From the NCBI GenBank assembly GCA_947577075.1, contig CANPTW010000008.1, positions 1 to 64,000 of the forward strand: a stretch of DNA of 64,000 bases, in the 5' to 3' direction. A program made the position numbers and the translations under genes. This DNA is from an uncultured Oscillibacter sp. GTDB lineage: Bacteria; Bacillota; Clostridia; Oscillospirales; Oscillospiraceae. Positions 32,135 to 40,372 of this stretch are shown here, in pieces; positions within the stretch are counted from its first letter, which is position 1; the number at the start of each line of letters is the position of its first letter. A model generated the notes under the pieces. The model was not told the origin of the DNA, searched no databases, and was given only the letters and a program-made list of their open reading frames with translations.

Positions 32135-33400
32135 ATGGTCATTGTCATTATGTTTATCCTGGTGGCGCTGGGCGTACCCGTCACCTTCTCCCTGGGCATC
32201 GCATCCCTGGTGTTCTTTATTCAAAACAGCGTGCCCATGGTCACCTTTGCGCAAAAGTTCCTGGTGGCGGCGGACTCGTTTTCTCTGCTGTGCCTGCCCT
32301 TCTTTATTCTGGCCGGCAACCTGATGAACACCGGCGGCGTCACCAAGCGCCTGTTCAACTTCTGCGACGCGCTGATGGGGCATATCTGCGGCGGGCTGAG
32401 CTATGTCACCGTCGTGTCCTCCGCCATCTTCTCGGCCATCTCCGGTTCCGCCCTGGCGAATGCGGCGGGCCTTGGCTCCATGCAGATTCAGGCGATGACC
32501 GAGCGGGGCTATCCCAAGAACTTCAGCACCAGCGTGGTGACCACCGCCTCCGTCATGGGCCCCATTATCCCGCCCAGCATTCTCATGGTCCTGTACGGCA
32601 TCACCGCCGGCGTCTCCATCCAGAGGCAGTTCATCGGCGGCATCCTTCCCGGCATTTTGTATGCCGCCTTCTGCTGCGGCATGTGCTTCTACTACAGCAG
32701 GAAGTTCCACTTCCCCAAAGGGGAGAAGTTCAACATCAAGCGCGTTTGGAGGGAGTTCTGGTCTTCCATCTGGGCGCTGCTGGCCCCCGTCATCATTCTG
32801 GGCGGCATTCTCTCCGGCGTGTTCACCGCCACCGAGTCCGGCGCCGTGGCCTGTGTGTACGTGATCCTTGTGGGCATGTTCGTCTATAAAGAGCTGACCC
32901 TGAAGCAGGTCCTGGAGTGCTTCCTGGAGTCCGCCAAGACCACCGGCTCCATTCTCCTGATCGCCGCCACCGCCGCTGTCCTGGGCTTCTGCATGACCTA
33001 TGACATGATTCCCCAGAAGGTGGCGACCGCGCTGACGGCCTCCGTCAGCAGCCCCACGGTCATGATGCTGATTTTCACCCTGATTTACCTGTTCCTGGGC
33101 TGCATTATGGAGGGCTCCGCCATCATCCTGACCACTGTGCCCATCTTTGTGGGGATCTGCCAGACCATGAACATCGACCTGGTGTACTTCGGCGTGTTTG
33201 TGTCTGTGCTCCTGTCCGTCGCCACGGTTACCCCGCCGGTGGGCACCGTGATGTTTGTGATCTGCAAGAAGAACGATCTGACCATCGGCCAGTATTTTAA
33301 GAACATGCTGCCCTGGTTCGGCATGATTGTCGCAGTGTGCCTGCTGATTGCGTTCTTCCCCATAATTACCACGTTCCTGCCCACGCTGCTCTACGGCTGA
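32135..33400 (+). CDS. dctM: TRAP transporter large membrane subunit (DctM family)
   Basis: 421 residues and about 12 hydrophobic helices, full family length. Typical segments: LGVPVTFSLGIASLVFFI, CLPFFILAGNLMNTGGVTKRL, FSAISGSALANAAGLGSMQI, GPIIPPSILMVLYGITAGVS, SGVFTATESGAVACVYVI and ATVTPPVGTVMFVICKK (the P-P-x-G-x motif). Together with DctPQ it forms a complete TRAP importer for an organic acid, probably the substrate of the four upstream proteins. Two terminators follow the stop. Confidence 0.96.
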   Translation: MVIVIMFILVALGVPVTFSLGIASLVFFIQNSVPMVTFAQKFLVAADSFSLLCLPFFILAGNLMNTGGVTKRLFNFCDALMGHICGGLSYVTVVSSAIFSAISGSALANAAGLGSMQIQAMTERGYPKNFSTSVVTTASVMGPIIPPSILMVLYGITAGVSIQRQFIGGILPGILYAAFCCGMCFYYSRKFHFPKGEKFNIKRVWREFWSSIWALLAPVIILGGILSGVFTATESGAVACVYVILVGMFVYKELTLKQVLECFLESAKTTGSILLIAATAAVLGFCMTYDMIPQKVATALTASVSSPTVMMLIFTLIYLFLGCIMEGSAIILTTVPIFVGICQTMNIDLVYFGVFVSVLLSVATVTPPVGTVMFVICKKNDLTIGQYFKNMLPWFGMIVAVCLLIAFFPIITTFLPTLLYG

Positions 33401-33413
33401 TGCGCGCATAGCG

Positions 33414-33448
33414 CGGGCGGGCTTTCGGGCGAATCCCCGCCCGTTTTT
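33414..33448 (+). terminator. Terminator of the TRAP operon, first
   Basis: Stem CGGGCGGG with CCCGCCCG around a 14-base loop, followed by TTTTT; 13 bases after the dctM stop. Confidence 0.85.
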
Positions 33449-33467
33449 CAAGATGCGGAAATGAACC

Positions 33468-33505
33468 AAAAAGCGGTTCTACTATTATTAGTAGAGCCGC
33501 TTTTT
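33468..33505. terminator. Bidirectional terminator, second
   Basis: Near-perfect 17 bp stem AAAAAGCGGTTCTACTA with TAGTAGAGCCGCTTTTT around TTAT. It isolates the TRAP operon from the following gntR gene. Confidence 0.9.
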
Positions 33506-33614
33506 GGATATCCTTTGAAAGGCGGCGGTTTTCCGGAGAATCCGCGGGGGGAAGGCGGACCGTTCAGGAAAGACTGCCTATGGTCATGGATTTTCATGGA
33601 AGGGAGTGATTCCA

Positions 33615-34373
33615 ATGTCTGAGCAGACGAAAAGAAACCATGCGTTTTTGAATCCCGGCCGGGTGAGGGCCGTGCATAAGGAGAACCCTTTTGCAAAGAT
33701 TTCAGATATTGTCTACGACCTGCTGGCGGAGGCAATTTTGTCCACGGCCATTCCGCCTGGAAGCAAGCTCAATATCGCCGGCATTGCGGAGCAGCTGCAG
33801 GTGAGCCGCACGCCGGTGTTCGCGGCAATCGAGCGGCTGAAGAAGAATGGCCTGGTCATTGAAGCCTGCGAGACGGGAAAGTACAGAAGCCACTATGTGC
33901 TGGACATCAGCAACGAGTCGCTGTCGGATCTGTTTGTGGCCCGAAAGGCCATTGAAACCGCCGCCGCGGCGATCTGCGCGTCGAATGTTGCGCTGGTGGA
34001 TATGGAGAAGCTGAAGAAGCTGGCCAGAGAATTTCAAACCATTTGGAGCGCCTATGCGGAGGACAGCACGTCGGCCCCCTCTTTTTCCGAGCGGGAGTCC
34101 ATCGACAAAACGTTTCATGAGTGCTTGGTGCTTTCCACCAGAAACAAGTACCTGATCGACATGTACCAATCCCTGCGGGAGCCCCTCAGCTACCTGTCGG
34201 TGCGCACCTGCGAATTTGTGGCGTCCAAAAATGAACGGGAAAACCTGCTGATTCTGAGCTCCCAGCACGCCTCCATCTGCCGGGCGATTGAGTCCGGGTT
34301 CCCCGAAATTGCCCGGCTGGCCATGGAAAAGCACATCGATTTCTGCCATCACCGCTGTCTGATGGACCGCTGA
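33615..34373 (+). CDS. GntR-family regulator, FadR-like (FCD) subclass, paralogue 2
   Basis: 252 residues; the ATG at 33615 lies behind AAGGGAG, while a GTG nine bases upstream falls inside the ribosome site. Winged helix: ISDIVYDLLAEAILSTAIPP, IAEQLQVSRTPVFAAIERL. FCD domain: LFVARKAIETAAAAICASNV, IDKTFHECLVLSTRNKYLID, LSSQHASICRAIESGFPEIA with the metal-type Asp/His residues. It is paralogous to the regulator at 22042-22803, and the two lie on either side of nifJ and the TRAP-linked operon. It is separated from dctM by two terminators, so it has its own transcript. It is the likeliest regulator of the TRAP cluster. Confidence 0.93.
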   Translation: MSEQTKRNHAFLNPGRVRAVHKENPFAKISDIVYDLLAEAILSTAIPPGSKLNIAGIAEQLQVSRTPVFAAIERLKKNGLVIEACETGKYRSHYVLDISNESLSDLFVARKAIETAAAAICASNVALVDMEKLKKLAREFQTIWSAYAEDSTSAPSFSERESIDKTFHECLVLSTRNKYLIDMYQSLREPLSYLSVRTCEFVASKNERENLLILSSQHASICRAIESGFPEIARLAMEKHIDFCHHRCLMDR

Positions 34374-34397
34374 CGGCCCGCGGGCATTTCCTCCCCG

Positions 34398-34433
34398 ATA
34401 AAAAACCGGAGGGCGTCCGGGGACGCCCTCCGG
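34398..34433 (-). terminator. Terminator of the PAP2 gene
   Basis: Perfect 13 bp stem CCGGAGGGCGTCC with GGACGCCCTCCGG; on the minus strand it is followed by TTTTTT. It may also stop transcripts from the convergent gntR. Confidence 0.85.
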
Positions 34434-34453
34434 AGCCGGGTTTAAAACACACG

Positions 34454-34987
34454 CTAATGCGCTCCGGTTTTTCTCAGCATCACCTCGGCCAGCCCGGCCC
34501 CGGCCCAACCCACGGCGGCCCCCAGGAGAATGCCCCCCAGGATGTCGCTGGGCCAATGGACATAGAGGTAGAGCCGGGAAAAGGCGGTCGCCGCCGCCAG
34601 GGCCAGCGCCGGACGCCACAGCGGACTTCCGGCGGTTTTCAGGGCGAAGACCACGGCGAAGGCCGCCGCCGTGTGGCCGGAGGGAAAGGAGGCGTCCCCG
34701 GGCGGGGAGACCAGAAGGGAAAGCTCCGGACGGAAGGCGAAGGGGCGGACCCGGCCGACGAGGGGCTTTAAAACCAGGTTGCAGGCAAACAGGTCCAGTG
34801 TCAGGGCGCAGGCGGCGGCGACGCCATATTTCCTCTGCCGCCGCCAAAGGAGCAGAAGAGCCGAACAGAGAATCCAGACCTCGCCGTGGTCGCTCAGGAC
34901 GCTGACGAGGGGCATCAGCCAATCGAGAAATTCACAGCGGAAACAGCGCTGCATCCAGTCCAGTACGGCCAGCTCTATATGCTGCAT
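34454..34987 (-). CDS. PAP2-family membrane phosphatase
   Basis: 177 residues from the ATG at 34987 (GGGGAGGAC just upstream). The three PAP2 motifs are all present: KPLVGRVRP (K-x6-RP form), PSGHT, and SRLYLYVHWPSDILGG (SR-x5-H-x3-D), with five to six membrane helices. It hydrolyses a lipid phosphate at the outer membrane face, such as undecaprenyl pyrophosphate or phosphatidate. The first helix region carries MPLVSVLSDHGEVWILCSAL. It stands alone; ilvD ends 68 bases upstream with a hairpin between. Confidence 0.93.
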   Translation of the reverse strand: MQHIELAVLDWMQRCFRCEFLDWLMPLVSVLSDHGEVWILCSALLLLWRRQRKYGVAAACALTLDLFACNLVLKPLVGRVRPFAFRPELSLLVSPPGDASFPSGHTAAAFAVVFALKTAGSPLWRPALALAAATAFSRLYLYVHWPSDILGGILLGAAVGWAGAGLAEVMLRKTGAH

Positions 34988-35009
34988 CAAAGTCCTCCCC
35001 AAGCGTTCA

Positions 35010-35034
35010 GGGCCGCGGCGCAAAGCCGCGGCCC
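35010..35034. terminator. Hairpin between ilvD and the PAP2 gene
   Basis: Perfect 10 bp GC stem GGGCCGCGGC with GCCGCGGCCC, loop GCAAA, 20 bases past the ilvD stop on the minus strand. It lacks a T run. Confidence 0.5.
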
Positions 35035-35054
35035 CAGGTAGCTTGTATGTTCCG

Positions 35055-36722
35055 TTATTCCAGCACGGCGCCCCTGGCGGCGCTGGTGACCAGCTTGGCA
35101 TAGCGGGCGGCGTAGCCGGTTTTGATCCTGGGCTCCGGGCAGACCCACTTTGCCTTCCGCTCCTTCAGGACGGCCTCGTCCACCTCCAGGGAGATGGAGC
35201 AGCTGCGGATGTCGATGGAAATGGTGTCCCCGTCCTCCACAAAGGCGATGGGGCCCCCCTGAGCCGCCTCGGGGCAGACGTGGCCGATGGAGGCGCCCCG
35301 GGTGGCGCCGGAGAAGCGGCCGTCGGTAATCAAAGCCACGCTCTCCCCCAGGCCCATGCCGCAGATGGCGGAGGTGGGGTTCAGCATCTCCCGCATGCCG
35401 GGGCCGCCCTTGGGCCCCTCATAGCGGATGACCACCACGTCCCCGGCCACGATTTTTCCGGCGTAGATGGCGGAAATGGCGTCCTCCTCACAGTCAAAGA
35501 CCTTGGCGGGTCCGGTGTGGACCATCATTTCCGGAGCCACGGCGGAGCGCTTCACCACGCAGCCCTCCGGAGCCAGGTTGCCCTTCAGCACGGCGATGCC
35601 GCCGTCCTGGGAGTAGGGATTTTCAATGGGGCGGATGAGCTCGGGGTTTCGGTTCTCCACGCCCTCCAGGTTCTCGGCGACGGTCTTTCCGGTGCAGGTT
35701 ATCAGGGAGGTGTCCAGAAGGTTCCGCTTCGTCAGCTCCTTCATGACGGCGTAAACGCCTCCCGCGCCCTCCAGATCCTCCATATACGTGTCGCCGGCGG
35801 GGGCCAGGTGGCAGAGGTTGGGGGTTTTGGAGGAAATTTCGTTGGACATGTCCAGGTCCAGCTCGATGCCGCACTCGTGGGCGATGGCGGGGAGGTGGAG
35901 CATGGTATTGGTGGAGCAGCCCAGAGCCATATCCACCGTCTCGGCGTTGTGGAAGGCGGCCTCGGTCATGATGTCCCGGGGGCGGATGTCCCGCTGGACG
36001 AGCTCCATGATCTTCATGCCCGCGTGCTTGGCCAGGCGCAGCCGGGCGGACCAGACGGCGGGGATGGTGCCGTTTCCCCGGAGGGCCATGCCGATGGCCT
36101 CGGTAAGGCAGTTCATGGAGTTGGCGGTGTACATGCCGGAGCAGGAGCCGCAGGTGGGGCAGGCGTTTTCCTCGTAGTCCGCCACGCCCGCTTCATCCAG
36201 TTTCCCGGCGTAGTAGCCGCCCACGGCCTCGAACATATGGGAGAGGCAGGTCCGCCGCCCGTCGTTCAGCCGCCCCGCCAGCATGGGGCCGCCGGAGCAG
36301 AAAATGGCGGGAATGTTCAGCCGGGCCGCGGCCATGAGGAGGCCGGGGACGTTCTTGTCGCAGTTGGGGATCATGACCAGCCCGTCGAACTGGTGGGCGA
36401 TGGCCATGGCCTCGGTGGAATCGGCAATGAGGTCCCGGGTGATGAGGGAGTACTTCATGCCCACATGGCCCATGGCGATGCCGTCGCACACGGCGATGGC
36501 GGGGAATTCCACCGGGGTGCCCCCTGCGGCCCGGACGCCGGCCTTGACGGCCTCGGCGATCTTGTCCAGATTCATGTGGCCGGGGACGATCTCGTTATAG
36601 GAGCAGACCACGCCGATCAGCGGGCGGTCCAGCTCCTCCTTGGTATAGCCCAGGGCGTAGAAAAGGGAGCGGTTGGGGGCCCGCTCGATGCCCTGGGTGA
36701 CGTTGCGGCTCAGTTCTTTCAT
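35055..36722 (-). CDS. ilvD: Dihydroxy-acid dehydratase
   Basis: 555 residues, full length for IlvD, which dehydrates 2,3-dihydroxy-isovalerate and -3-methylvalerate in valine/isoleucine synthesis. Iron-sulfur ligands are visible in NCDKNVPG and [19 protein letters not shown]. The terminal signature [20 protein letters not shown] is intact. The start [20 protein letters not shown] follows AGGAGG. It has its own promoter and stands apart from other ilv genes. A sugar-acid dehydratase of the same family is less likely given the length and motifs. Confidence 0.95.
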   Translation of the reverse strand: MKELSRNVTQGIERAPNRSLFYALGYTKEELDRPLIGVVCSYNEIVPGHMNLDKIAEAVKAGVRAAGGTPVEFPAIAVCDGIAMGHVGMKYSLITRDLIADSTEAMAIAHQFDGLVMIPNCDKNVPGLLMAAARLNIPAIFCSGGPMLAGRLNDGRRTCLSHMFEAVGGYYAGKLDEAGVADYEENACPTCGSCSGMYTANSMNCLTEAIGMALRGNGTIPAVWSARLRLAKHAGMKIMELVQRDIRPRDIMTEAAFHNAETVDMALGCSTNTMLHLPAIAHECGIELDLDMSNEISSKTPNLCHLAPAGDTYMEDLEGAGGVYAVMKELTKRNLLDTSLITCTGKTVAENLEGVENRNPELIRPIENPYSQDGGIAVLKGNLAPEGCVVKRSAVAPEMMVHTGPAKVFDCEEDAISAIYAGKIVAGDVVVIRYEGPKGGPGMREMLNPTSAICGMGLGESVALITDGRFSGATRGASIGHVCPEAAQGGPIAFVEDGDTISIDIRSCSISLEVDEAVLKERKAKWVCPEPRIKTGYAARYAKLVTSAARGAVLE

Positions 36723-36783
36723 ATGGTTCCTCCTATGTGTCCGGACGCCGGTCCGGTATCAGTTTCCGTGCTGATTCGTTATC

Positions 36784-36812
36784 ATCATAATATAGAATCC
36801 CGCCGATGTCAA
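36784..36812 (-). promoter_or_regulatory. Promoter of ilvD
   Basis: On the minus strand TTGACA (36807-36812), 17 bp spacer, TATGAT (36784-36789). The leader is only ~55 nt, which excludes a T-box attenuator. Confidence 0.8.
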
Positions 36813-36906
36813 GACGTCCGGACCGGGCGCCTCGCTCCGGAAAGCGCGCCGGAACAGGGCCCCGGCGGCCCCGGAAAAATGGATGGAGGAAAACCGGCGC
36901 CTGTGG

Positions 36907-36912
36907 TATAAT
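36907..36912 (+). promoter_or_regulatory. Extended -10 promoter of the 115-residue gene
   Basis: TGGTATAAT, a perfect -10 box with the TG extension, 83 bases before the start codon. The -35 region is weak (TGGAGG). Confidence 0.6.
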
Positions 36913-36995
36913 CAGGGCGGTCCATGAGAGGGCGGGGGAGCCGCCCGGCGGGAAGGGGCCCCGTCTTCATAACGTGAAAACAGGAGGAATGGAAT

Positions 36996-37343
36996 ATGGC
37001 GTTTACCGAGGTCTGCGTCTATCAGGTCAAGCCGCAGAAGGTGGAGGAGTTTGAAGCGCTGATGCTGGAGGCGAAACGCTTCCTGGAGGAGCAGGAGGGG
37101 CTTCTTCTGCTTCGCTTGATCAAAAGGGGGTACCGCATCGACATGGAGCAGATTCGGGCGGGACTTCCCCCGCTTAAAATTACGCGGATTGTGAAGAGCG
37201 TGAAGTACGTGCTCGATTGGGAATTTGATACGCCGGAACACTATGGCGCGGCGCAGAAGAACCTCTATGAGACTTATTGGAAGTCCATGGAAAGGTGCCT
37301 GGCCGTTCCCCACGACAAATACCTGGGAGAGCGGCTGTTTTGA
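36996..37343 (+). CDS. Small ferredoxin-like alpha/beta-barrel protein, unknown function
   Basis: 115 residues behind AGGAGG at 8 bp. The start FTEVCVYQVKPQKVEEFEAL and the central helix LEAKRFLEEQEGLLLLRLIK give the beta-alpha-beta pattern of dimeric alpha-beta barrel proteins (ABM/EthD-like). The C-terminal half (VLDWEFDTPEHYGAAQKNLY) has the matching W-x-S/D helix seen in such proteins. No catalytic residues can be named. It forms a single-gene transcript between ilvD and the convergent galT. Confidence 0.75.
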   Translation: MAFTEVCVYQVKPQKVEEFEALMLEAKRFLEEQEGLLLLRLIKRGYRIDMEQIRAGLPPLKITRIVKSVKYVLDWEFDTPEHYGAAQKNLYETYWKSMERCLAVPHDKYLGERLF

Positions 37344-37420
37344 CGGAAGCGGGATCCGGCCGGAGGCCGCCCGGGACACCGCCGCGTCCCGGGGCGAAGG
37401 AACGGGACGCAAGAAGAGGA

Positions 37421-37440
37421 GCGCCACGAAGCCGTGGCGC
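37421..37440. terminator. Terminator between the 115-residue gene and galT
   Basis: Stem GCGCCACG with CGTGGCGC, loop AAGC; on the minus strand it is followed by the pyrimidine run CTCCTCTTCTTG, so it mainly serves galT. Confidence 0.6.
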
Positions 37441-37458
37441 CCCCCTGAGGAACGGCGG

Positions 37459-38949
37459 TCAGACGGTGTTCAGGAACCGGAGGAACGCCTCCCGGCCCTC
37501 CGGTGTGCGCTTGTAGACTCCGGCGTGCTCCAGGACCTTGGCAAAGACCAGGCCCGTCTCTTTCTGGACGATCTCCAGGGCGTTTTCCGCCGTGACGGAA
37601 TAATTCGGGGCAAAGGACTCCGCCCAGGCGGCGTGCTTTTCCGTGCGCGCATCGGCCCGGAGGTCCCCGCCGCGCACAAGGCAGTCCGCCACCGCCGCCA
37701 GCTCTTCCTTCAGCCGGGCGGGGAGAACGGCGAGGCCCATGACCTCGATCAGCCCGATGTTTTCCTTTTTGATGTGGTGAAGCTCGTCGTGGGGGTGGTA
37801 CAGACCCAGAGGGTACTGCTCCGTGGTCAGGTTGTTCCGGAGGACCAGGTCCAGCTCATAGCGCTCCCCCCGCCGCCGGGCGATGGGGGTGATAGTGTTG
37901 TGGGGCACCCCGTCGGTCTCGGCCAGGATGACCGCCGCCTCGTCGGTATAGGCCCGCCACTTGCTGAGAATCCGGTCCGCCAGGTCGATCAGGCGCTCCG
38001 GGTTCTCCGAGGAGATCCGGACCACGGACATGGGCCACTTCACAATGCCCGCCTCCACGTCCTCATAGCCGGGGAAGGTGAAGGACGTCTCCACCGGGGC
38101 CTTCTCCATGGCAAAGGTGTACCGGCCGCCCTGGAAGTGGTCGTGAGCCAGGATGGACCCCCCCACGATGGGCAGGTCCGCGTTGGAGCCCACGAAATAG
38201 TGGGGGAACTGGCGCACAAAGTCCAGGAGCTTGCCGAAGCAGGCCCGGTCGATCTTCATGGGCGTATGTACCCGGTTGAAGCAGATGCAGTGCTCATTAT
38301 AATAGACGTAGGGGGAGTACTGCAGAAACCAGGGGGAGCCGTTGATGGTGATGGGGACCACCCGGTGGTTCTGCCGGGCGGGGTGGTTCACCCGGCCGGC
38401 GTAGCCCTCGTTCTCGGCGCAGAGCTGGCACCGGGGATAGTCGGAGGCGGGGAGGTCCCGGGCGGCGGCGATGGCCTTGGGGTCCTTCTCCGGCTTGGAG
38501 AGGTTGATGGTGATGTCCAGGTCCCCGTACTCCGTGGGGGCCTTCCACTGCATGTCCCTGGCGATCCGGTCCCGGCGGATGTAGTTGGTGTCCTGGCTGA
38601 ATTTGTAGTACCAGTCCGTGGCGGCCTGAGGGCTTTCGCGGTAAAGAGCCTGAAACTTGGCGACGACTTGGGCGGGCCGGGGGGTCAGGCGGCCCATGAG
38701 CTCCGTGTCGAAGAGGTCCCGGTAGACCACGGAGTTTTCCTTCAGCACGCCCCGGGCATAGGCGTCGTCCAGCAGCGCGTCCAGGACGGGGGCCAGCTCC
38801 ACCTCGTCCCAGGACCGGCCCGGATCGCTCCAGCCGTCCAGCTTCAGGGCGTCCAGAAGTGTGTTGACGGCCCAGCAGCGCTCGTTTTCTTCAATCAGGC
38901 CCCTTTGCAGGGCATAGGCGGTCAGTTTGGATACAGCTTCGTTGACCAT
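37459..38949 (-). CDS. galT: UDP-glucose--hexose-1-phosphate uridylyltransferase (class II GalT)
   Basis: 496 residues, the length of the Firmicutes-type class II enzyme and not the ~350-residue class I. Segments include YPRCQLCAENEGYAGRVNHP, QNHRVVPITINGSPWFLQYS, PYVYYNEHCICFNRVHTPMK and GGSILAHDHFQGGRYTFAME, where H-D-H-F-Q-G is the uridylylated-histidine region. It transfers UMP from UDP-glucose to galactose-1-phosphate in the Leloir pathway. It lies 60 bases downstream of galK on the same strand and is co-transcribed with it. No galE or galM is in the window. Confidence 0.95.
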   Translation of the reverse strand: MVNEAVSKLTAYALQRGLIEENERCWAVNTLLDALKLDGWSDPGRSWDEVELAPVLDALLDDAYARGVLKENSVVYRDLFDTELMGRLTPRPAQVVAKFQALYRESPQAATDWYYKFSQDTNYIRRDRIARDMQWKAPTEYGDLDITINLSKPEKDPKAIAAARDLPASDYPRCQLCAENEGYAGRVNHPARQNHRVVPITINGSPWFLQYSPYVYYNEHCICFNRVHTPMKIDRACFGKLLDFVRQFPHYFVGSNADLPIVGGSILAHDHFQGGRYTFAMEKAPVETSFTFPGYEDVEAGIVKWPMSVVRISSENPERLIDLADRILSKWRAYTDEAAVILAETDGVPHNTITPIARRRGERYELDLVLRNNLTTEQYPLGLYHPHDELHHIKKENIGLIEVMGLAVLPARLKEELAAVADCLVRGGDLRADARTEKHAAWAESFAPNYSVTAENALEIVQKETGLVFAKVLEHAGVYKRTPEGREAFLRFLNTV

Positions 38950-39009
38950 AATGGCAATCCCTCTCTTTTAAAGTCTTTTGGAAAGGCTTTTAGAAAGCTT
39001 CCGCGGCGC

Positions 39010-40305
39010 TCAGAAAACCACCGCGCAGCCGCCCTGGGGACGGATGCGGAGGACGTGGCACATGCCGGGTCCCAAAAGCGCCTCCATGCCAGCGCGGAAG
39101 GACGCCAGCTTCTCCTGGGGGACGAAGGCCTGGACGGTCCCGGCGAAGCCGCCGCCGTGGACCCGGATGGCTCCGCTTCCCTCCAGCAGCTCCCGGCCCA
39201 GGGCCAGGACCATGGGGATGGCCTGCTGCCTGGGGTCGGCAATGGACCAGGTGTTTTGCAGGTGCAGGGAGGAGGAGAGGCCGGAGGCGTTCACCAGCGC
39301 CAGGAAAGCGGGGAAGTCCCCCCGTTCCAGGGCCTCCGCCTCCTGGGCGGCCCGGCGGTCGTCGTCATAGAAGTGGAGGGCCCGGAGGACGGCCCGGTCG
39401 CCGCACTCCCGGCGCAGGGCGGGGATGGCGGAACGGAAATCCGCCTCGGGAACCTCCCGGAGAAGCTGTTTGCTGAAATGGGCCGCCACGGAGCGCATCT
39501 CCCGGGTGATATCGGAGTAGTCCTCCGTCAGGTGCTTGGCGCTGTGGTCGGAGCCGGTGTCCACGATGCACAGCGCATGGCCGGAAGCGGCGAAGTCATA
39601 GGAGATGGGACGGACCACCGGGTCGGCGGGGTCGCCGAAGTCGATGGCCACCGCGCCGCCCACGGAGGAGCCCATCTGGTCCATCAGGCCGCTGAGCTTG
39701 CCGAAGTGGACGTTCTCGGCGTACTGGCCGATTTTCGCCAGCTCCACGGCGTCCAGCTTTCCCCCGCAGAAAAAGTGGTTGAGGATGTTGCCTATGAGAA
39801 TCTCATAGGCCGCGGAGGAGGAAAGGCCGGAGCCGGAGAGCACGCTGGACACGGCGCAGGCGTCGAAGCCGCCGATGGGGCAGCCCTTCCGGGCGATTCC
39901 CGCCGCCACGCCCCGGACCAGGGCGGCGGAGGTGTTGGCCTCCTCGGGCCGGGGGCTGAGGTCGCTGAGGTCCACCTCCAGGGCGGGGTAGCCCTCGGAC
40001 CGGACCCGGATGACGTTTTGCCCGTTGGGGGCGGCGCAGGCCAGCATATCCATGTCCACGCTGGCGCAGAGGACGCGGCCGTGCTGGTGGTCCGTGTGGT
40101 TGCCGCCCAGCTCCGTGCGGCCCGGGCCGCTGAACAGGGCGGCGGGCGCGTCTTCCCCGGGGGCGTAAGCATCCGCCAGGGCCTTTGCGACGCGGAGGGC
40201 CCGGGCGGTCGCCCCGTCCAGCCCGGCGGCGGTGTAAACGGCGGCGAGGGGCGCGGCGCATTGGCCGCTCTCCAGCGCCTGGAGCAGCTGTTTGCAGGAA
40301 TACAT
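39010..40305 (-). CDS. galK: Galactokinase
   Basis: 431 residues of the GHMP kinase superfamily. The galactokinase signature is present as GPGRTELGGNHTDHQHGRVL, with the ATP-binding loop SGSGLSSSAAYEILIGN and the C-terminal motif GGGFAGTVQAFVP. It is a little longer than E. coli GalK (382). It phosphorylates galactose, feeding galT just downstream. AGGAGGCGGAG precedes the ATG. It has its own promoter between it and the dipeptidase gene. Confidence 0.93.
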   Translation of the reverse strand: MYSCKQLLQALESGQCAAPLAAVYTAAGLDGATARALRVAKALADAYAPGEDAPAALFSGPGRTELGGNHTDHQHGRVLCASVDMDMLACAAPNGQNVIRVRSEGYPALEVDLSDLSPRPEEANTSAALVRGVAAGIARKGCPIGGFDACAVSSVLSGSGLSSSAAYEILIGNILNHFFCGGKLDAVELAKIGQYAENVHFGKLSGLMDQMGSSVGGAVAIDFGDPADPVVRPISYDFAASGHALCIVDTGSDHSAKHLTEDYSDITREMRSVAAHFSKQLLREVPEADFRSAIPALRRECGDRAVLRALHFYDDDRRAAQEAEALERGDFPAFLALVNASGLSSSLHLQNTWSIADPRQQAIPMVLALGRELLEGSGAIRVHGGGFAGTVQAFVPQEKLASFRAGMEALLGPGMCHVLRIRPQGGCAVVF

Positions 40306-40335
40306 GATCTCCGCCTCCTTTTTCTAGTCCTGTCC

Positions 40336-40364
40336 AGTATAGTGAATTTCCGGGCGGAATACAA
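40336..40364 (-). promoter_or_regulatory. Promoter of galK-galT
   Basis: On the minus strand TTGTAT (40359-40364), 17 bp spacer, TATACT (40336-40341); the leader is short (~25 nt). Confidence 0.65.
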
Positions 40365-40372
40365 TGGTAATT

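Noticed and set aside
36723..36783. Possible T-box or riboswitch before ilvD
   Set aside because: The mapped promoter leaves about 55 nt of leader, too short for a T-box, and no specifier/antiterminator pattern is seen.
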